Part shown: positions 8,576 to 15,811 of the stretch, piece after piece
Numbering within the stretch: position 1 is the stretch's first letter
Layout: every line of letters begins with the position of its first letter
From: DASUPK01 sp963782345
GTDB taxonomy: Bacteria > Actinomycetota > Thermoleophilia > Solirubrobacterales > 70-9
Length of the DNA: 64,000 nucleotides
Direction of reading: 5' to 3'
Assembly (NCBI GenBank): GCA_963782345.1
Contig: CAWAJF010000005.1
Location: 496,001 to 560,000 of the forward strand
Program-made: the position numbers and the translations under genes
Notes under the pieces: generated by a model
Told to the model about the DNA's origin: nothing
The model's input: the letters and a program-made list of their open reading frames with translations, nothing else
Databases searched by the model: none

Positions 8576-9169
8576 CTATGGGACGGGTATCTCCGCCTTC
8601 AGCGTGCCCAGCTCGGCCTCGATCTCGCCCAGGAAGGGCGTCTCCGGGTCGAGATCGTGGAGCTCCTCGAGGTCCTCGGTCCAGAGCTGGAGGCGCTCCT
8701 CGAGCGTGGTGCCGAGCCGCTCTCCGCATGCGGGCCGGGCCTCGGGCGCGACTTTGAGCCAATCGCGCATGTTGGCGACGCGGTCCGCGGCGTAGATCAC
8801 CACCGGGTCGCCGCCCGCCTCGAGGATTCCCCGGCGGAGCGCGCGCTTGCGCTCGCCGTAGCCGTCGATGCCCGGATCCTCGCTCAGGCAGTCGACAAGG
8901 GCGGCGACGTGCGGCCCAAAGCGCTCGCGGATCTCGTCGAGGTGCACGTCGGTCTTCTCGACCACGTCGTGCAGGTAGGCGGCGGCGATCAGCGCTCCCT
9001 CGTAGCCGGCGTCCAGGAGCAGCTGGGCGACGGCGATCGGGTGCCCCACGAACTGCTCGCCGGTCTGCTTGCGGTACTGGCCGAGGTGGACCCGCCGGGC
9101 GAACCGAAGCGCGGACAGGGCCAGATCCGACTCCGACCGAGGTTCGGGTCGTGTCGAGACTTCAGCCAT
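8576..9169 (-). CDS. HD-domain hydrolase (SpoT/MESH1-like)
   Basis: A 197-residue single-domain HD phosphohydrolase. The ordered motifs are FARRVHLGQYRKQTGEQFVG with GHPIAVAQLL, the HD pair in AAYLHDVVEKTDV, and the distal VIYAADRVANMRDW with its metal Asp. This matches the Mn-dependent hydrolase half of RelA/SpoT and small alarmone hydrolases, but no synthetase, TGS or ACT domain is present. (p)ppGpp hydrolysis is therefore plausible, not proven. TAGCGT on the complement of 9178-9183 ends 8 nt before the ATG. Confidence 0.8.
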   Translation of the reverse strand: MAEVSTRPEPRSESDLALSALRFARRVHLGQYRKQTGEQFVGHPIAVAQLLLDAGYEGALIAAAYLHDVVEKTDVHLDEIRERFGPHVAALVDCLSEDPGIDGYGERKRALRRGILEAGGDPVVIYAADRVANMRDWLKVAPEARPACGERLGTTLEERLQLWTEDLEELHDLDPETPFLGEIEAELGTLKAEIPVP

Positions 9170-9308
9170 CCGGCGAGACGCTAACGGCGGGCTGGCGGAA
9201 TCTCAATTTGAGGCAGCCGGATATCCGCAAATAGGGACAAATGCAGTTGACAGTTCTTTCACAACGAGGTTTAGGGCGCAAGGGCAATTCTCGCCCGTTC
9301 CTCTGACC

Positions 9309-9314
9309 TAGAAT
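9309..9314 (+). promoter_or_regulatory. -10 box TAGAAT
   Basis: TAGAAT ends 8 nt before the GTG at 9323, the leaderless arrangement. A separate TTGACA at 9247-9252 may be the -35 of another start point. Confidence 0.5.
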
Positions 9315-9322
9315 CGCGGGCG

Positions 9323-9679
9323 GTGCTGCAGACTGCCCGGAACATCGCGATCATCCTCGCCCTCGCGGCGGCGGTGGACTTCCTGCCCGGCGGCGGGAAC
9401 GCGGCGGCGGCGGTGCTGACGGCGCTGATGATGTGCTTCCTCGCGGCGATCGCCTGGCTGCTCTACCGCGTCTACAACGAGCAGCAGATGACGCTCTCGA
9501 CCCTCACCGACGCCCGCAAGGCCGGCCTGTTCGGCGCCGTCGGCGGAATCGCGCTCCTGATGGTCGCCTACGACGACTTCCGCTCGTGGACCGGCGGAAT
9601 CCTGCTCTGGGTCGCGCTGGTGGCCGGATGCGTCGGCGTGATCTTCCTGATCTGGCGCTCGGCGACGACGTACTCCTGA
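9323..9679 (+). CDS. Small membrane protein, four helices, unknown
   Basis: A 118-residue hydrophobic protein with about four membrane helices (approximately residues 5-20, 25-47, 68-84 and 92-110) and a short cytosolic-looking loop YNEQQMTLSTLTDARKAG. No family recognised. The GTG start is supported by the TAGAAT box 8 nt upstream. It stands alone between the HD hydrolase (divergent) and the Tad-like cassette. Confidence 0.7.
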   Translation: MLQTARNIAIILALAAAVDFLPGGGNAAAAVLTALMMCFLAAIAWLLYRVYNEQQMTLSTLTDARKAGLFGAVGGIALLMVAYDDFRSWTGGILLWVALVAGCVGVIFLIWRSATTYS

Positions 9680-9730
9680 TCCGTCACTGATTCGCGGCGC
9701 TCGGCGCGGATCGCGTCACCTCAGCCCGCC

Positions 9731-9736
9731 TAGCTT
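9731..9736 (+). promoter_or_regulatory. -10 box TAGCTT of the Tad-like cassette
   Basis: TAGCTT ends 6 nt before the GTG at 9743 and is the only visible promoter for the three overlapping genes to 12394. Confidence 0.45.
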
Positions 9737-9742
9737 CGCCCC

Positions 9743-10096
9743 GTGGGGCCGGATCTCGAAATCATTCGCCGCGGCCGGGGACAGGCTTCGGTCGAGTTCG
9801 TCGCCGTGTTGCCCGCGCTCGCCGCCTGCCTGGCGATCGCCGCGCAGGCCGTCTTGGCCGGCTGGGCACTGTGGTCCGCCGGCAACGCCGCCAGGGCGGG
9901 CGCCCGGGCGGAGGAGGTCGGCTCGAGCGCCGAGGCGGCGGCCCGGCGCGCACTCCCGGGCCCATTGCGCGACGGCGCCACGATCCGCGCGAGCGACGGC
10001 ATCCGCGTGAGGGTGCGGGTCCCGGCGATCGTCCCGGGCATCTCGCTGCCGCCGGTGTCCGCGGCCTCGACCCTCGATCCGGATCGTGGCGCGTAG
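9743..10096 (+). CDS. TadE-like pseudopilin 1
   Basis: A 117-residue TadE-family minor pilin-like protein. The basic head ends in RRGRGQASVEF, a class III (Flp/Tad) prepilin site in which cleavage after Gly leaves Gln-1 and Glu-5. A hydrophobic helix VAVLPALAACLAIAAQAVL follows, then a small extracytoplasmic domain beginning GNAARAGARAEEVG. First gene of a tightly overlapping three-gene cassette with a second TadE-like protein and a multidomain hydrolase. No Tad ATPase, platform protein or prepilin peptidase lies in this window. Confidence 0.8.
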   Translation: MGPDLEIIRRGRGQASVEFVAVLPALAACLAIAAQAVLAGWALWSAGNAARAGARAEEVGSSAEAAARRALPGPLRDGATIRASDGIRVRVRVPAIVPGISLPPVSAASTLDPDRGA

Positions 10097-10436
10097 CCGG
10101 CCGGGCTCCGGGCAGGCTTCGGTCGAGCTCCTGGCGGCGCTGCCGGCCCTCGCCCTCGCCGCCGTCCTGGCGCTGCAACTGCTGCTCGTCGGGTACTCGA
10201 TCACGATTGCCGACGGGGCGGCGGAGGCGGGTGCACTCGCCGGAAGCGCCGGGCGGGACGCCAAGCGGGCTGCGGTGACTGCGCTGCCGGGGTGGGCGCG
10301 GGATCGCGCGCACGTGAGCGCCGAAAGGGGGAGGGTGAGGGTCGAGCTGCGCCCTCCGGCGCCGTTCGCCGCCGTCGCGAAGGCGCTCTCCGTCAGCTCG
10401 GAAGCGTGGTCCCGGCCGGGCGAGAGCGGCGGTTGA
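10086..10436 (+). CDS. TadE-like pseudopilin 2
   Basis: A 116-residue paralogue of the preceding protein. It has the same processing motif, RPGSGQASVELLAALPAL, with Glu-5 conserved, a membrane helix, and an extracellular part starting GAAEAGALAGSAGRDAKRAA. The GTG start lies 11 bp inside the first gene, and its TGA overlaps the TTG start of the third gene. The doubled TadE arrangement with no major Flp pilin suggests a minor-pilin-like complex rather than a full pilus operon. Confidence 0.8.
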   Translation: MARSRPGSGQASVELLAALPALALAAVLALQLLLVGYSITIADGAAEAGALAGSAGRDAKRAAVTALPGWARDRAHVSAERGRVRVELRPPAPFAAVAKALSVSSEAWSRPGESGG

Positions 10437-12394
10437 TCCCGGCGATCCTCGCCACCGGCACGGACCGAGGTCCGAGCCAGGGGCTGGCCGCGGCCGTCGC
10501 CGTCGAGGCGGCGGTCCTGACCGGGGGCGGGACCCTGCTGGTCGAGGTGGGAGAAGGAGCGCGCCGCCGCGGCCGAACTCTGCTCGCCTCGCCGAGCGCT
10601 CGCGGGGTCGAGCGGAGGCTGCGCTCTACCGGCCGGCGCGCCTCGGCCCGTGGCCACGTCTGTCATCTCGCGGCCGACGGCGACGAGTCGATCGACGAGG
10701 TCGGGGTCGCGGTCGCCGAATCCGGCGCCGAGCTGGCGGTCGTTCATCTTCCGGGCAGGCTGTGGGTCCCCGCGCTCGACGCCGATTGCCTCACTCCCGC
10801 CGGCGGCTGCCTGCTCGTCTCGCTGCCGGCCGAGCGATCCCTTGCGGCTCTCGCGGTGCAGGAGCTGGGAGGACGGCGATTGCCGTGCAGGGTCGCGACC
10901 AGGGCGCCCGGGCAGCTCGCCGCCAGGCGCGCGCTGGCCGGGGTTCGTCCCGGCGGCTCGGTCTCGGATGTGGCCGCCGGGATCGCGCGCCGTCTCCTCG
11001 GATTCGGGCGCCGCGCGCGCATCGCATCCGCCGACGGCGAGCGCGGCCAGGCGTTGCCGGCCCTGCTCGGCGCCGGGCTGATCCTGATCCTCGCGGCGCT
11101 CGCGCTGGCCGCGATCGGCGGGGCGGCGACCGGCAAGGGGAGGGTGCAGAGGGCCGCGGACCTGGCCGCGCTCTCCGCAGTGCGCAGCATGCGCGACGAC
11201 ACCCCGAGGCTGCTCGCCCCGGAAACCCTCCCGGACGGGGCGCCGAACCCGCGACACCTGTCCGAGCAACAGTTCCTGGGCCGGGCGCGCCTGGCCGCCG
11301 TGGATGCCGCTCGCCGCAACGACGTCGACCCGACCCGCCTGCGAGTCGCTTTCCCGGACGCCGATGCCTACCCGCCGCTCCAGGCCCGCGCCACCGTGGT
11401 GGGAAAGATCGCAGCCAACCGGCTCCCCGGCGGCGAGCGGCTCGCCGATCGCCGGCCGATCCGGGTCCTGGCGTCGGCCGTTGCCGAGGCAGCGGCGCCG
11501 GTGTCCTCGTGGACCGGGATGCCTTCCCAGGCCGAGGGCGGCGGCTATTCGGGGCCGCTGACCTACCGGGACGGGGAGGGGATGAGACCGGACGTCGCCG
11601 CCGCACATGACCGGATGGCGGCCGCGGCACGGCGGGCGGGCATCGACCTCGTCGTCGTCTCGGGCTTCCGCTCCGACGCGGAGCAGGCGCGGCTCTTCGC
11701 GCAGCATCCCGATCCACAATGGGTGGCGCCCCCCGGCCACTCCCTGCACCGGTGCGCGACCGAGCTCGACCTCGGGCCTTCCTCGGCCTACGGATGGCTG
11801 GACTCCCACGCGCCGAAGTTCGGCTTCCTGCGCCGCTATTCGTGGGAGGCCTGGCACTTCGGGTACATCTCCGGGCCGCCGCCGTGCTCGGAGGCCGGCA
11901 ACGCGCTCACGACGACCGGCCTGCCCGGCGAACGGGAGGGCCTGGCGCGGAGCTCCGGGCTCCCGGGCTTCGTGCCCGCCGCATACCGGGAACCGCTGCT
12001 GCGCTCGGCGTCGCGATGGAACGTCTCGCCGGGGCTGCTGGCGGCGCAGCTGATGGCGGAGTCGGGCTTCGACCCGCGGGCGGTCTCGCCGGCGGGGGCG
12101 CTCGGGATCGCACAATTCATCCCGTCCACCGCGCATTCGTACGGGCTCCGCGACCCCTTCGATCCGATCGCCTCGATCGACGCCCAGGCTCATCTGATGT
12201 CGGACCTGCTGCGCCAGCTCCACTCGGTGCCGCTGGCGCTGGCCGCCTACAACGCCGGCTCTGGCGCGGTCGCCGCCTGCAGCTGCGTCCCTCCATATCC
12301 GGAGACGCGCGCCTACGTGGCCCGGATCCTGGCGCTGGCCGGCGGCGCGGGGGTGCTGCTCGCACCGCCGCTGGAGGTGCGACTGGTGCAGTAG
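10433..12394 (+). CDS. Fusion: CpaE-like domain, Tad pseudopilin segment, VanY DD-peptidase, SLT lytic transglycosylase
   Basis: A 653-residue multidomain protein starting at the TTG of a TTGA overlap. Residues 1-200 resemble a MinD/CpaE ATPase fold (LATGTDRGPSQGLAAAVAVE, LLVEVGEG, LLVSLPAERSLAALAVQEL), but the P-loop Lys is missing. Residues 203-235 are a TadG-like membrane segment (GERGQALPALLGAG, then RVQRAADLAALSAVR). Residues about 385-490 are a D-Ala-D-Ala carboxypeptidase of the VanY/LAS type: SGFRSDAEQ at 410, ligands His439 and Asp446, and WHFGY with His475. Residues about 520-640 are a lytic transglycosylase with catalytic Glu543 in MAESGF, then GALGIAQFIPSTA and ALAAYNAGSG. The topology is cytosolic N-terminus, periplasmic hydrolases. 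Confidence 0.85.
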   Translation: MIPAILATGTDRGPSQGLAAAVAVEAAVLTGGGTLLVEVGEGARRRGRTLLASPSARGVERRLRSTGRRASARGHVCHLAADGDESIDEVGVAVAESGAELAVVHLPGRLWVPALDADCLTPAGGCLLVSLPAERSLAALAVQELGGRRLPCRVATRAPGQLAARRALAGVRPGGSVSDVAAGIARRLLGFGRRARIASADGERGQALPALLGAGLILILAALALAAIGGAATGKGRVQRAADLAALSAVRSMRDDTPRLLAPETLPDGAPNPRHLSEQQFLGRARLAAVDAARRNDVDPTRLRVAFPDADAYPPLQARATVVGKIAANRLPGGERLADRRPIRVLASAVAEAAAPVSSWTGMPSQAEGGGYSGPLTYRDGEGMRPDVAAAHDRMAAAARRAGIDLVVVSGFRSDAEQARLFAQHPDPQWVAPPGHSLHRCATELDLGPSSAYGWLDSHAPKFGFLRRYSWEAWHFGYISGPPPCSEAGNALTTTGLPGEREGLARSSGLPGFVPAAYREPLLRSASRWNVSPGLLAAQLMAESGFDPRAVSPAGALGIAQFIPSTAHSYGLRDPFDPIASIDAQAHLMSDLLRQLHSVPLALAAYNAGSGAVAACSCVPPYPETRAYVARILALAGGAGVLLAPPLEVRLVQ

Positions 12395-13738
12395 TCAGGG
12401 GGTGGCGGGGTTCTTCTCAACCGAGACCTCGTCGACGATCTTGAGCCCGCGCGGGCTGTACCGGTAGACGTCGAACACCCCGGCGGTCGGGTTCCCGTGC
12501 ACGCCCATGTCGATCGGGCCGGAGGCGCCGGTGTAGTCGATGTCCTTGCCGTCCTCGAGGGCCTTGATCGCCTCGGGAAGCTGCTGCCAGGTGAACTGAT
12601 CGCCGCCGGGTGCGGTGATGTCGATCAGGTGGTCGGCCATCCTCTGCCCGTCCGTGGATCCCGCCGCGACCGCGGCGAGGTAGCAGAGCACCGTCGCGTC
12701 GAACTCCTGCGCGGCGAATGGAGCGAGCTTGACGTTGTGCGGATCCGCCGACTTGTAGTCGTGGGCGAAGGCGGTGGAGGAGCCCTCGCCCTCGGGGATC
12801 CCGGGTGCCAGAGCGCGCATCCCTTCGATCGCGTCGGCGCCGACCCGGCCGGGCAGGGCCGGCGAGACGAGCTGGTCGCTGCCCCAGGCGATGCTCGGGT
12901 CCCACGAGCGGCTCGAGGAGAGCGCCGGGGCGAGCTGCGAGAAGCCGTTCAGGTCGTCGACGATCACGATCGAGTTCGGGCTGCCGGTGGTGATCTGCTG
13001 GACCTGCCCGGAGTACGGGGGCGCGAGCACCGTCTGCCCGCTGACGGTCCCGTCGTTGCCCTGCCAGTCGTGGATGAAGTCCTGGCTGAGCGTGTTCCCG
13101 TAGGTGCCGCCGGCGGCGGCCACGTTGACGCTGTGTCCCTGCGCGCCCCCCAGGTTCCGGTCGATCGCCTTGGACAGGGCCGACCCCTCCACCGACTCGG
13201 GCAGCGCCGTGCTGTTCACCAGGTCGTGGTCGTTCAGGTCGGCGACGCCCTCTGAAGTCGGGACCGGCGAGATCTCCAGGACCTTCGCCGGGATGACGAT
13301 CTCCTTGCCCGCCTGTTCGACGGCATCCGACGACCACGGTCCAGTCAGGCAGCTGGCGCCGTCCTCGTTGACGAGCTTCCCGGCCGACGCGGTCGCGGTA
13401 CTCGCATCGCTCCCCTGGTCCTCGGAGACGGTGCGCACCGTGTGGTCGGCATCCGCCTCCCCGATCGCCCGTTTGATCTGAGCCAGAGCCAGGTCGGATG
13501 CCTTCCGGCCCGAGTCGCCGAGCGGCCTCGAGCTGCCGCTGAGGGGCAGCGAGTTGCCGATCACCAGGCTGAGCTGCTTCGAGCCGGGGCCGTTGCCGCC
13601 ACCGCCGCCCCCGCCGCCGCCGCAGGCTGCCAGACCGAGGACGAGCGGCATCATCAACGTCGGCCACAAGTACCGGCGACGGACCAGCGCGCTGACGGCG
13701 CGGAGGATGTTTGCCCAACCTCTCAGGTCCGCATTCAT
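12395..13738 (-). CDS. Branched-chain-amino-acid-type ABC substrate-binding lipoprotein (LivK-like)
   Basis: A 447-residue type I periplasmic binding protein anchored as a lipoprotein: signal MMPLVLGLAACGGG with lipobox LAAC, then nine consecutive Gly. The mature part opens with LVIGNSLPLSGSSRPLGDSG and continues with ADHTVRTVSEDQGSD, as in Leu/Ile/Val-binding proteins. Ligand unknown, and no permease or ATPase genes adjoin it. The ATG at 13738 is 7 nt from TAGGTC (complement of 13746-13751), back to back with the MaoC promoter. Its stop codon directly abuts the stop of the convergent fusion gene with no gap. Confidence 0.85.
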   Translation of the reverse strand: MNADLRGWANILRAVSALVRRRYLWPTLMMPLVLGLAACGGGGGGGGGNGPGSKQLSLVIGNSLPLSGSSRPLGDSGRKASDLALAQIKRAIGEADADHTVRTVSEDQGSDASTATASAGKLVNEDGASCLTGPWSSDAVEQAGKEIVIPAKVLEISPVPTSEGVADLNDHDLVNSTALPESVEGSALSKAIDRNLGGAQGHSVNVAAAGGTYGNTLSQDFIHDWQGNDGTVSGQTVLAPPYSGQVQQITTGSPNSIVIVDDLNGFSQLAPALSSSRSWDPSIAWGSDQLVSPALPGRVGADAIEGMRALAPGIPEGEGSSTAFAHDYKSADPHNVKLAPFAAQEFDATVLCYLAAVAAGSTDGQRMADHLIDITAPGGDQFTWQQLPEAIKALEDGKDIDYTGASGPIDMGVHGNPTAGVFDVYRYSPRGLKIVDEVSVEKNPATP

Positions 13739-13745
13739 ACCTGGT

Positions 13746-13761
13746 GACCTAACGGTAGGGT
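13746..13761. promoter_or_regulatory. Back-to-back divergent -10 boxes in a 30-bp intergenic
   Basis: TAGGTC on the minus strand (13746-13751) and TAGGGT on the plus strand (13756-13761) are 4 bp apart. Each ends 7 nt before a start codon, at 13738 and 13769. The two leaderless transcripts therefore share one 30-bp region and should compete for polymerase. Confidence 0.55.
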
Positions 13762-13768
13762 GCGCCCC

Positions 13769-14236
13769 ATGTCCACGGTGGAGGTCCAGGGGATTGAGGG
13801 GCTGAAGGCCCTGCAGGGCAAGGAGATCGGCCCGAGCGACTGGCGCGAGGTGACCCAGGAGGACATCGATACCTTCGCCGAGCTGACCGGCGACCACCAG
13901 TGGATCCACACGGACGTGGAGCGGGCCAAGAGGGAGAGCCCGTTCGGCACGACGGTGGCCCACGGCAACCTCACCCTGTCCCTGATCGATGGCCTGCGCA
14001 TCGAGCTGCTGCGGTCAACGGGCTTCAGGCTGGGCGTCAACTACGGCTGGAACAAGGTCCGCTTCCCGGCGCCCGTCCCGTCGGGCGCAAGGATCAGGGC
14101 AACGGCCGAAGTCGTCGAGATCGAGGACGTCGGCGGCGGCTGGTTCCAGATCGTGACGCGATTCAAGGTCGAGGTGGAGGGCTCGGACAAGCCGGCCTGC
14201 GTCGCGGACTCGGTCGGCCGAGCCCTCCCCGAGTAG
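13769..14236 (+). CDS. MaoC-like (hot-dog fold) enoyl-CoA hydratase
   Basis: A 155-residue single hot-dog domain. The hydratase-2 motif is clear: FAELTGDHQWIHTDVERAKR (catalytic Asp and His), then GTTVAHGNLTLSLIDGL. It probably hydrates a trans-2-enoyl-CoA in fatty-acid metabolism; the substrate is not defined. The ATG at 13769 is chosen from the TAGGGT box 7 nt upstream, over an in-frame GTG 9 nt earlier that would fall within the promoter spacer. Confidence 0.88.
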   Translation: MSTVEVQGIEGLKALQGKEIGPSDWREVTQEDIDTFAELTGDHQWIHTDVERAKRESPFGTTVAHGNLTLSLIDGLRIELLRSTGFRLGVNYGWNKVRFPAPVPSGARIRATAEVVEIEDVGGGWFQIVTRFKVEVEGSDKPACVADSVGRALPE

Positions 14237-14241
14237 CGGCC

Positions 14242-14676
14242 CTACTTGACCGTCAGCGTTCCCTGCATGCCGGCTTCGCGGTGGCCCGGCACGGTGCAGT
14301 AGAAGGTGTAGGTCCCCGGTTGCAGGTCCACCGTCGTGCTCGCCGTGCCCGAGGAGACGAGATCGGTCTGGCCGAGGACCTTGCCGGACGAGTCGGCGAC
14401 GGCCACGTCGTGCGGCAGCGCCTCCTTGTTGTCGAAGCCGATGGTCACCTTGCCGGCCTTGGCGGTGACGCTCTTCTGGTCGTACTCCAGGTTGCTGCCC
14501 GACGGCGTCGAGATGTCGACCGTCGAGCCGCCGCCGGCGCCACCACCGCCGCCCGCGGGGGTCGTCGATGCGGGCGTGGATGCCGCGGTCGTGGAGTTGT
14601 TGCTGCTGCCGCCGCAGGCCGCCAGGCCGACAACCGCCAGCGCCGCAACCACCATCACTGCTGAAGCTCGTCTCAT
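14242..14676 (-). CDS. Plastocyanin/azurin-like cupredoxin lipoprotein
   Basis: A 144-residue secreted blue-copper protein. The signal MVVAALAVVGLAAC makes Cys21 the lipid anchor, followed by a Ser/Thr/Gly-rich tether to about residue 55. The cupredoxin domain carries all four type 1 copper ligands: His89 (LPHDV), Cys127 (FYCTVPGH), His132 and Met137 (GMQG). It is a likely electron carrier at the outer face of the membrane. AAAGG on the coding strand lies about 9 nt before the ATG and acts as ribosome-binding site. The stop lies 5 bp from the convergent MaoC stop. Confidence 0.92.
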   Translation of the reverse strand: MRRASAVMVVAALAVVGLAACGGSSNNSTTAASTPASTTPAGGGGGAGGGSTVDISTPSGSNLEYDQKSVTAKAGKVTIGFDNKEALPHDVAVADSSGKVLGQTDLVSSGTASTTVDLQPGTYTFYCTVPGHREAGMQGTLTVK

Positions 14677-14700
14677 CCGGAACACCTTTCTCTGAGCGGC

Positions 14701-14790
14701 GACCAGGCCGCTCCACTTTGGAGCGAGGGCGAAGCCCGAGCGACTTGTCCGGGGCGGCCGCCTGTCGCCGCGATCTGATGCCGAAGTCGC
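14701..14790 (+). repeat. Intergenic repeat family A, copy 1
   Basis: About 90 bp. It holds a first hairpin CCGCTCC-ACTTT-GGAGCG, a second hairpin GGGCGAAGCCC, the invariant GCGACTTGTCC, a GC palindrome GGCGGCCGCC, and the tail CTGATGCCGAAG ending near a TATACG. Related copies lie at 15683, 18757 and 44941. Confidence 0.75.
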
Positions 14791-14824
14791 ACCTTATACG
14801 GGTCCAGCCGCAATTCGGATTCCT

Positions 14825-15673
14825 TCAGTCGCCCTCGAACGTCGGCGTCTCCCCGGCAAAGAAGGCCGTGACGCCGCGGCGCAGGTCGTTCGTCCCCATG
14901 CTGTCGGCGATCCCGTGGCGCTCGAGCTGGAGGTGGTCGTTGATCGAGTGCTCGATCGACTCATGAAGCAGGCGCTTGGTCATGCGCACGTAGTAGGGGG
15001 CCTTGGCGGCGAGCTTCTCGGCCTTCTCCTTCGCCCGGTCGAGCAGCTGGTCGGCCGCGACCACCTCGGTGACGAGGCCGGCCTCCAGCGCGGCGCTGGC
15101 GTCCAGGTTCGGGTCGTTGAGCGCCAGCTCGAGCGCCTTGGCCGGGCCGACCACGCGCGGGAGGAAGTAGGTCATCCCGCCGTCGGGGGCGGCGCCGATG
15201 CGGCCGTAGGCGATCGCGAGAAAGGCCTCGTCGGAGGCGATCCGGATGTCAGCGGAGAGCGCCAACGACATCCCGGCGCCGGCGGCCGGCCCGTTGACGG
15301 CGGCGATCACCGGATAGGGAATGCGCCGAATGTCGACGATCGCGTTGTGGAGCGCCTCGGCGCCGCGCCGGACCTCTGAGGGGAGATCGACGCTCTCCTC
15401 GCTGACCCCCTGCTTGAACCAGTTGACGTCCCCGCCGGAGCAGAACGCCCGCCCGGCTCCGGTGATGATCAGGGCTCGAATCGGGGCGCGATCCGCGAGC
15501 CAGGCCGCCGCGGTGGTGAGCTCGCCGATCAGCTCCGGGCTCATCGCGTTGAGCGCGTCCGGGCGGTTCAGCGTCAGCGTGCCGACCTCGCCGTCTATCT
15601 CGATCTCGAGCGTCTCGAGCTCGGGTGGATCGCCGGTCAGCAAGGGAACGTCGGTCTCTGCGGTATCTGCCAT
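14825..15673 (-). CDS. Enoyl-CoA hydratase/isomerase family protein
   Basis: A 282-residue crotonase-fold enzyme. Visible motifs are LNRPDALNAMSPELIGEL, the oxyanion-hole ITGAGRAFCSGGDVNWFKQG, and AAVNGPAAGAGMSLALSADI. The usual acidic catalytic region reads GRIGAAPDGGMTYFLPRVVG, with Asp in the glutamate position, so it may be an isomerase or thioester hydrolase rather than a classical hydratase. GGAGG lies 6 nt before the ATG, one of the few clear Shine-Dalgarno starts here, at the end of repeat A copy 2. Confidence 0.85.
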   Translation of the reverse strand: MADTAETDVPLLTGDPPELETLEIEIDGEVGTLTLNRPDALNAMSPELIGELTTAAAWLADRAPIRALIITGAGRAFCSGGDVNWFKQGVSEESVDLPSEVRRGAEALHNAIVDIRRIPYPVIAAVNGPAAGAGMSLALSADIRIASDEAFLAIAYGRIGAAPDGGMTYFLPRVVGPAKALELALNDPNLDASAALEAGLVTEVVAADQLLDRAKEKAEKLAAKAPYYVRMTKRLLHESIEHSINDHLQLERHGIADSMGTNDLRRGVTAFFAGETPTFEGD

Positions 15674-15682
15674 TTGAAGCCT

Positions 15683-15774
15683 CCGATCAGGTCGCGGTGA
15701 CGAGCGGCCGCCCCATACAAGTCAAGTCGCTTCGGGCTTCGCCCTTCGCTCCAAAGTGGAGCGGCCTGGCCACC
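15683..15774 (-). repeat. Intergenic repeat family A, copy 2 (inverted)
   Basis: Read on the minus strand it has the same CCGCTCC-ACTTT-GGAGCG hairpin, GGGCGAAGCCC, CGACTTG, GGGGCGGCCGC and CTGAT order as copy 1. Its 3' end runs into the ribosome-binding site of the enoyl-CoA hydratase gene. It fills most of the gap between that gene and uvrC. Confidence 0.75.
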
Positions 15775-15798
15775 GCTAAGACGGGGGACTGAGGACCC

Positions 15799-15804
15799 TA
15801 CCCT
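15799..15804 (+). promoter_or_regulatory. -10 box TACCCT of uvrC
   Basis: TACCCT ends 7 nt before the uvrC ATG at 15812. No LexA-type box is seen here. Confidence 0.5.
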
Positions 15805-15811
15805 CTTGGTT

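Noticed and set aside
13605..13635. Run of nine Gly codons in the binding lipoprotein as a repeat-driven phase-variation tract.
   Set aside because: The tract changes length in codons only (GCC/GGC mixtures), so slippage would keep the frame; it is an ordinary flexible tether after the lipid Cys.
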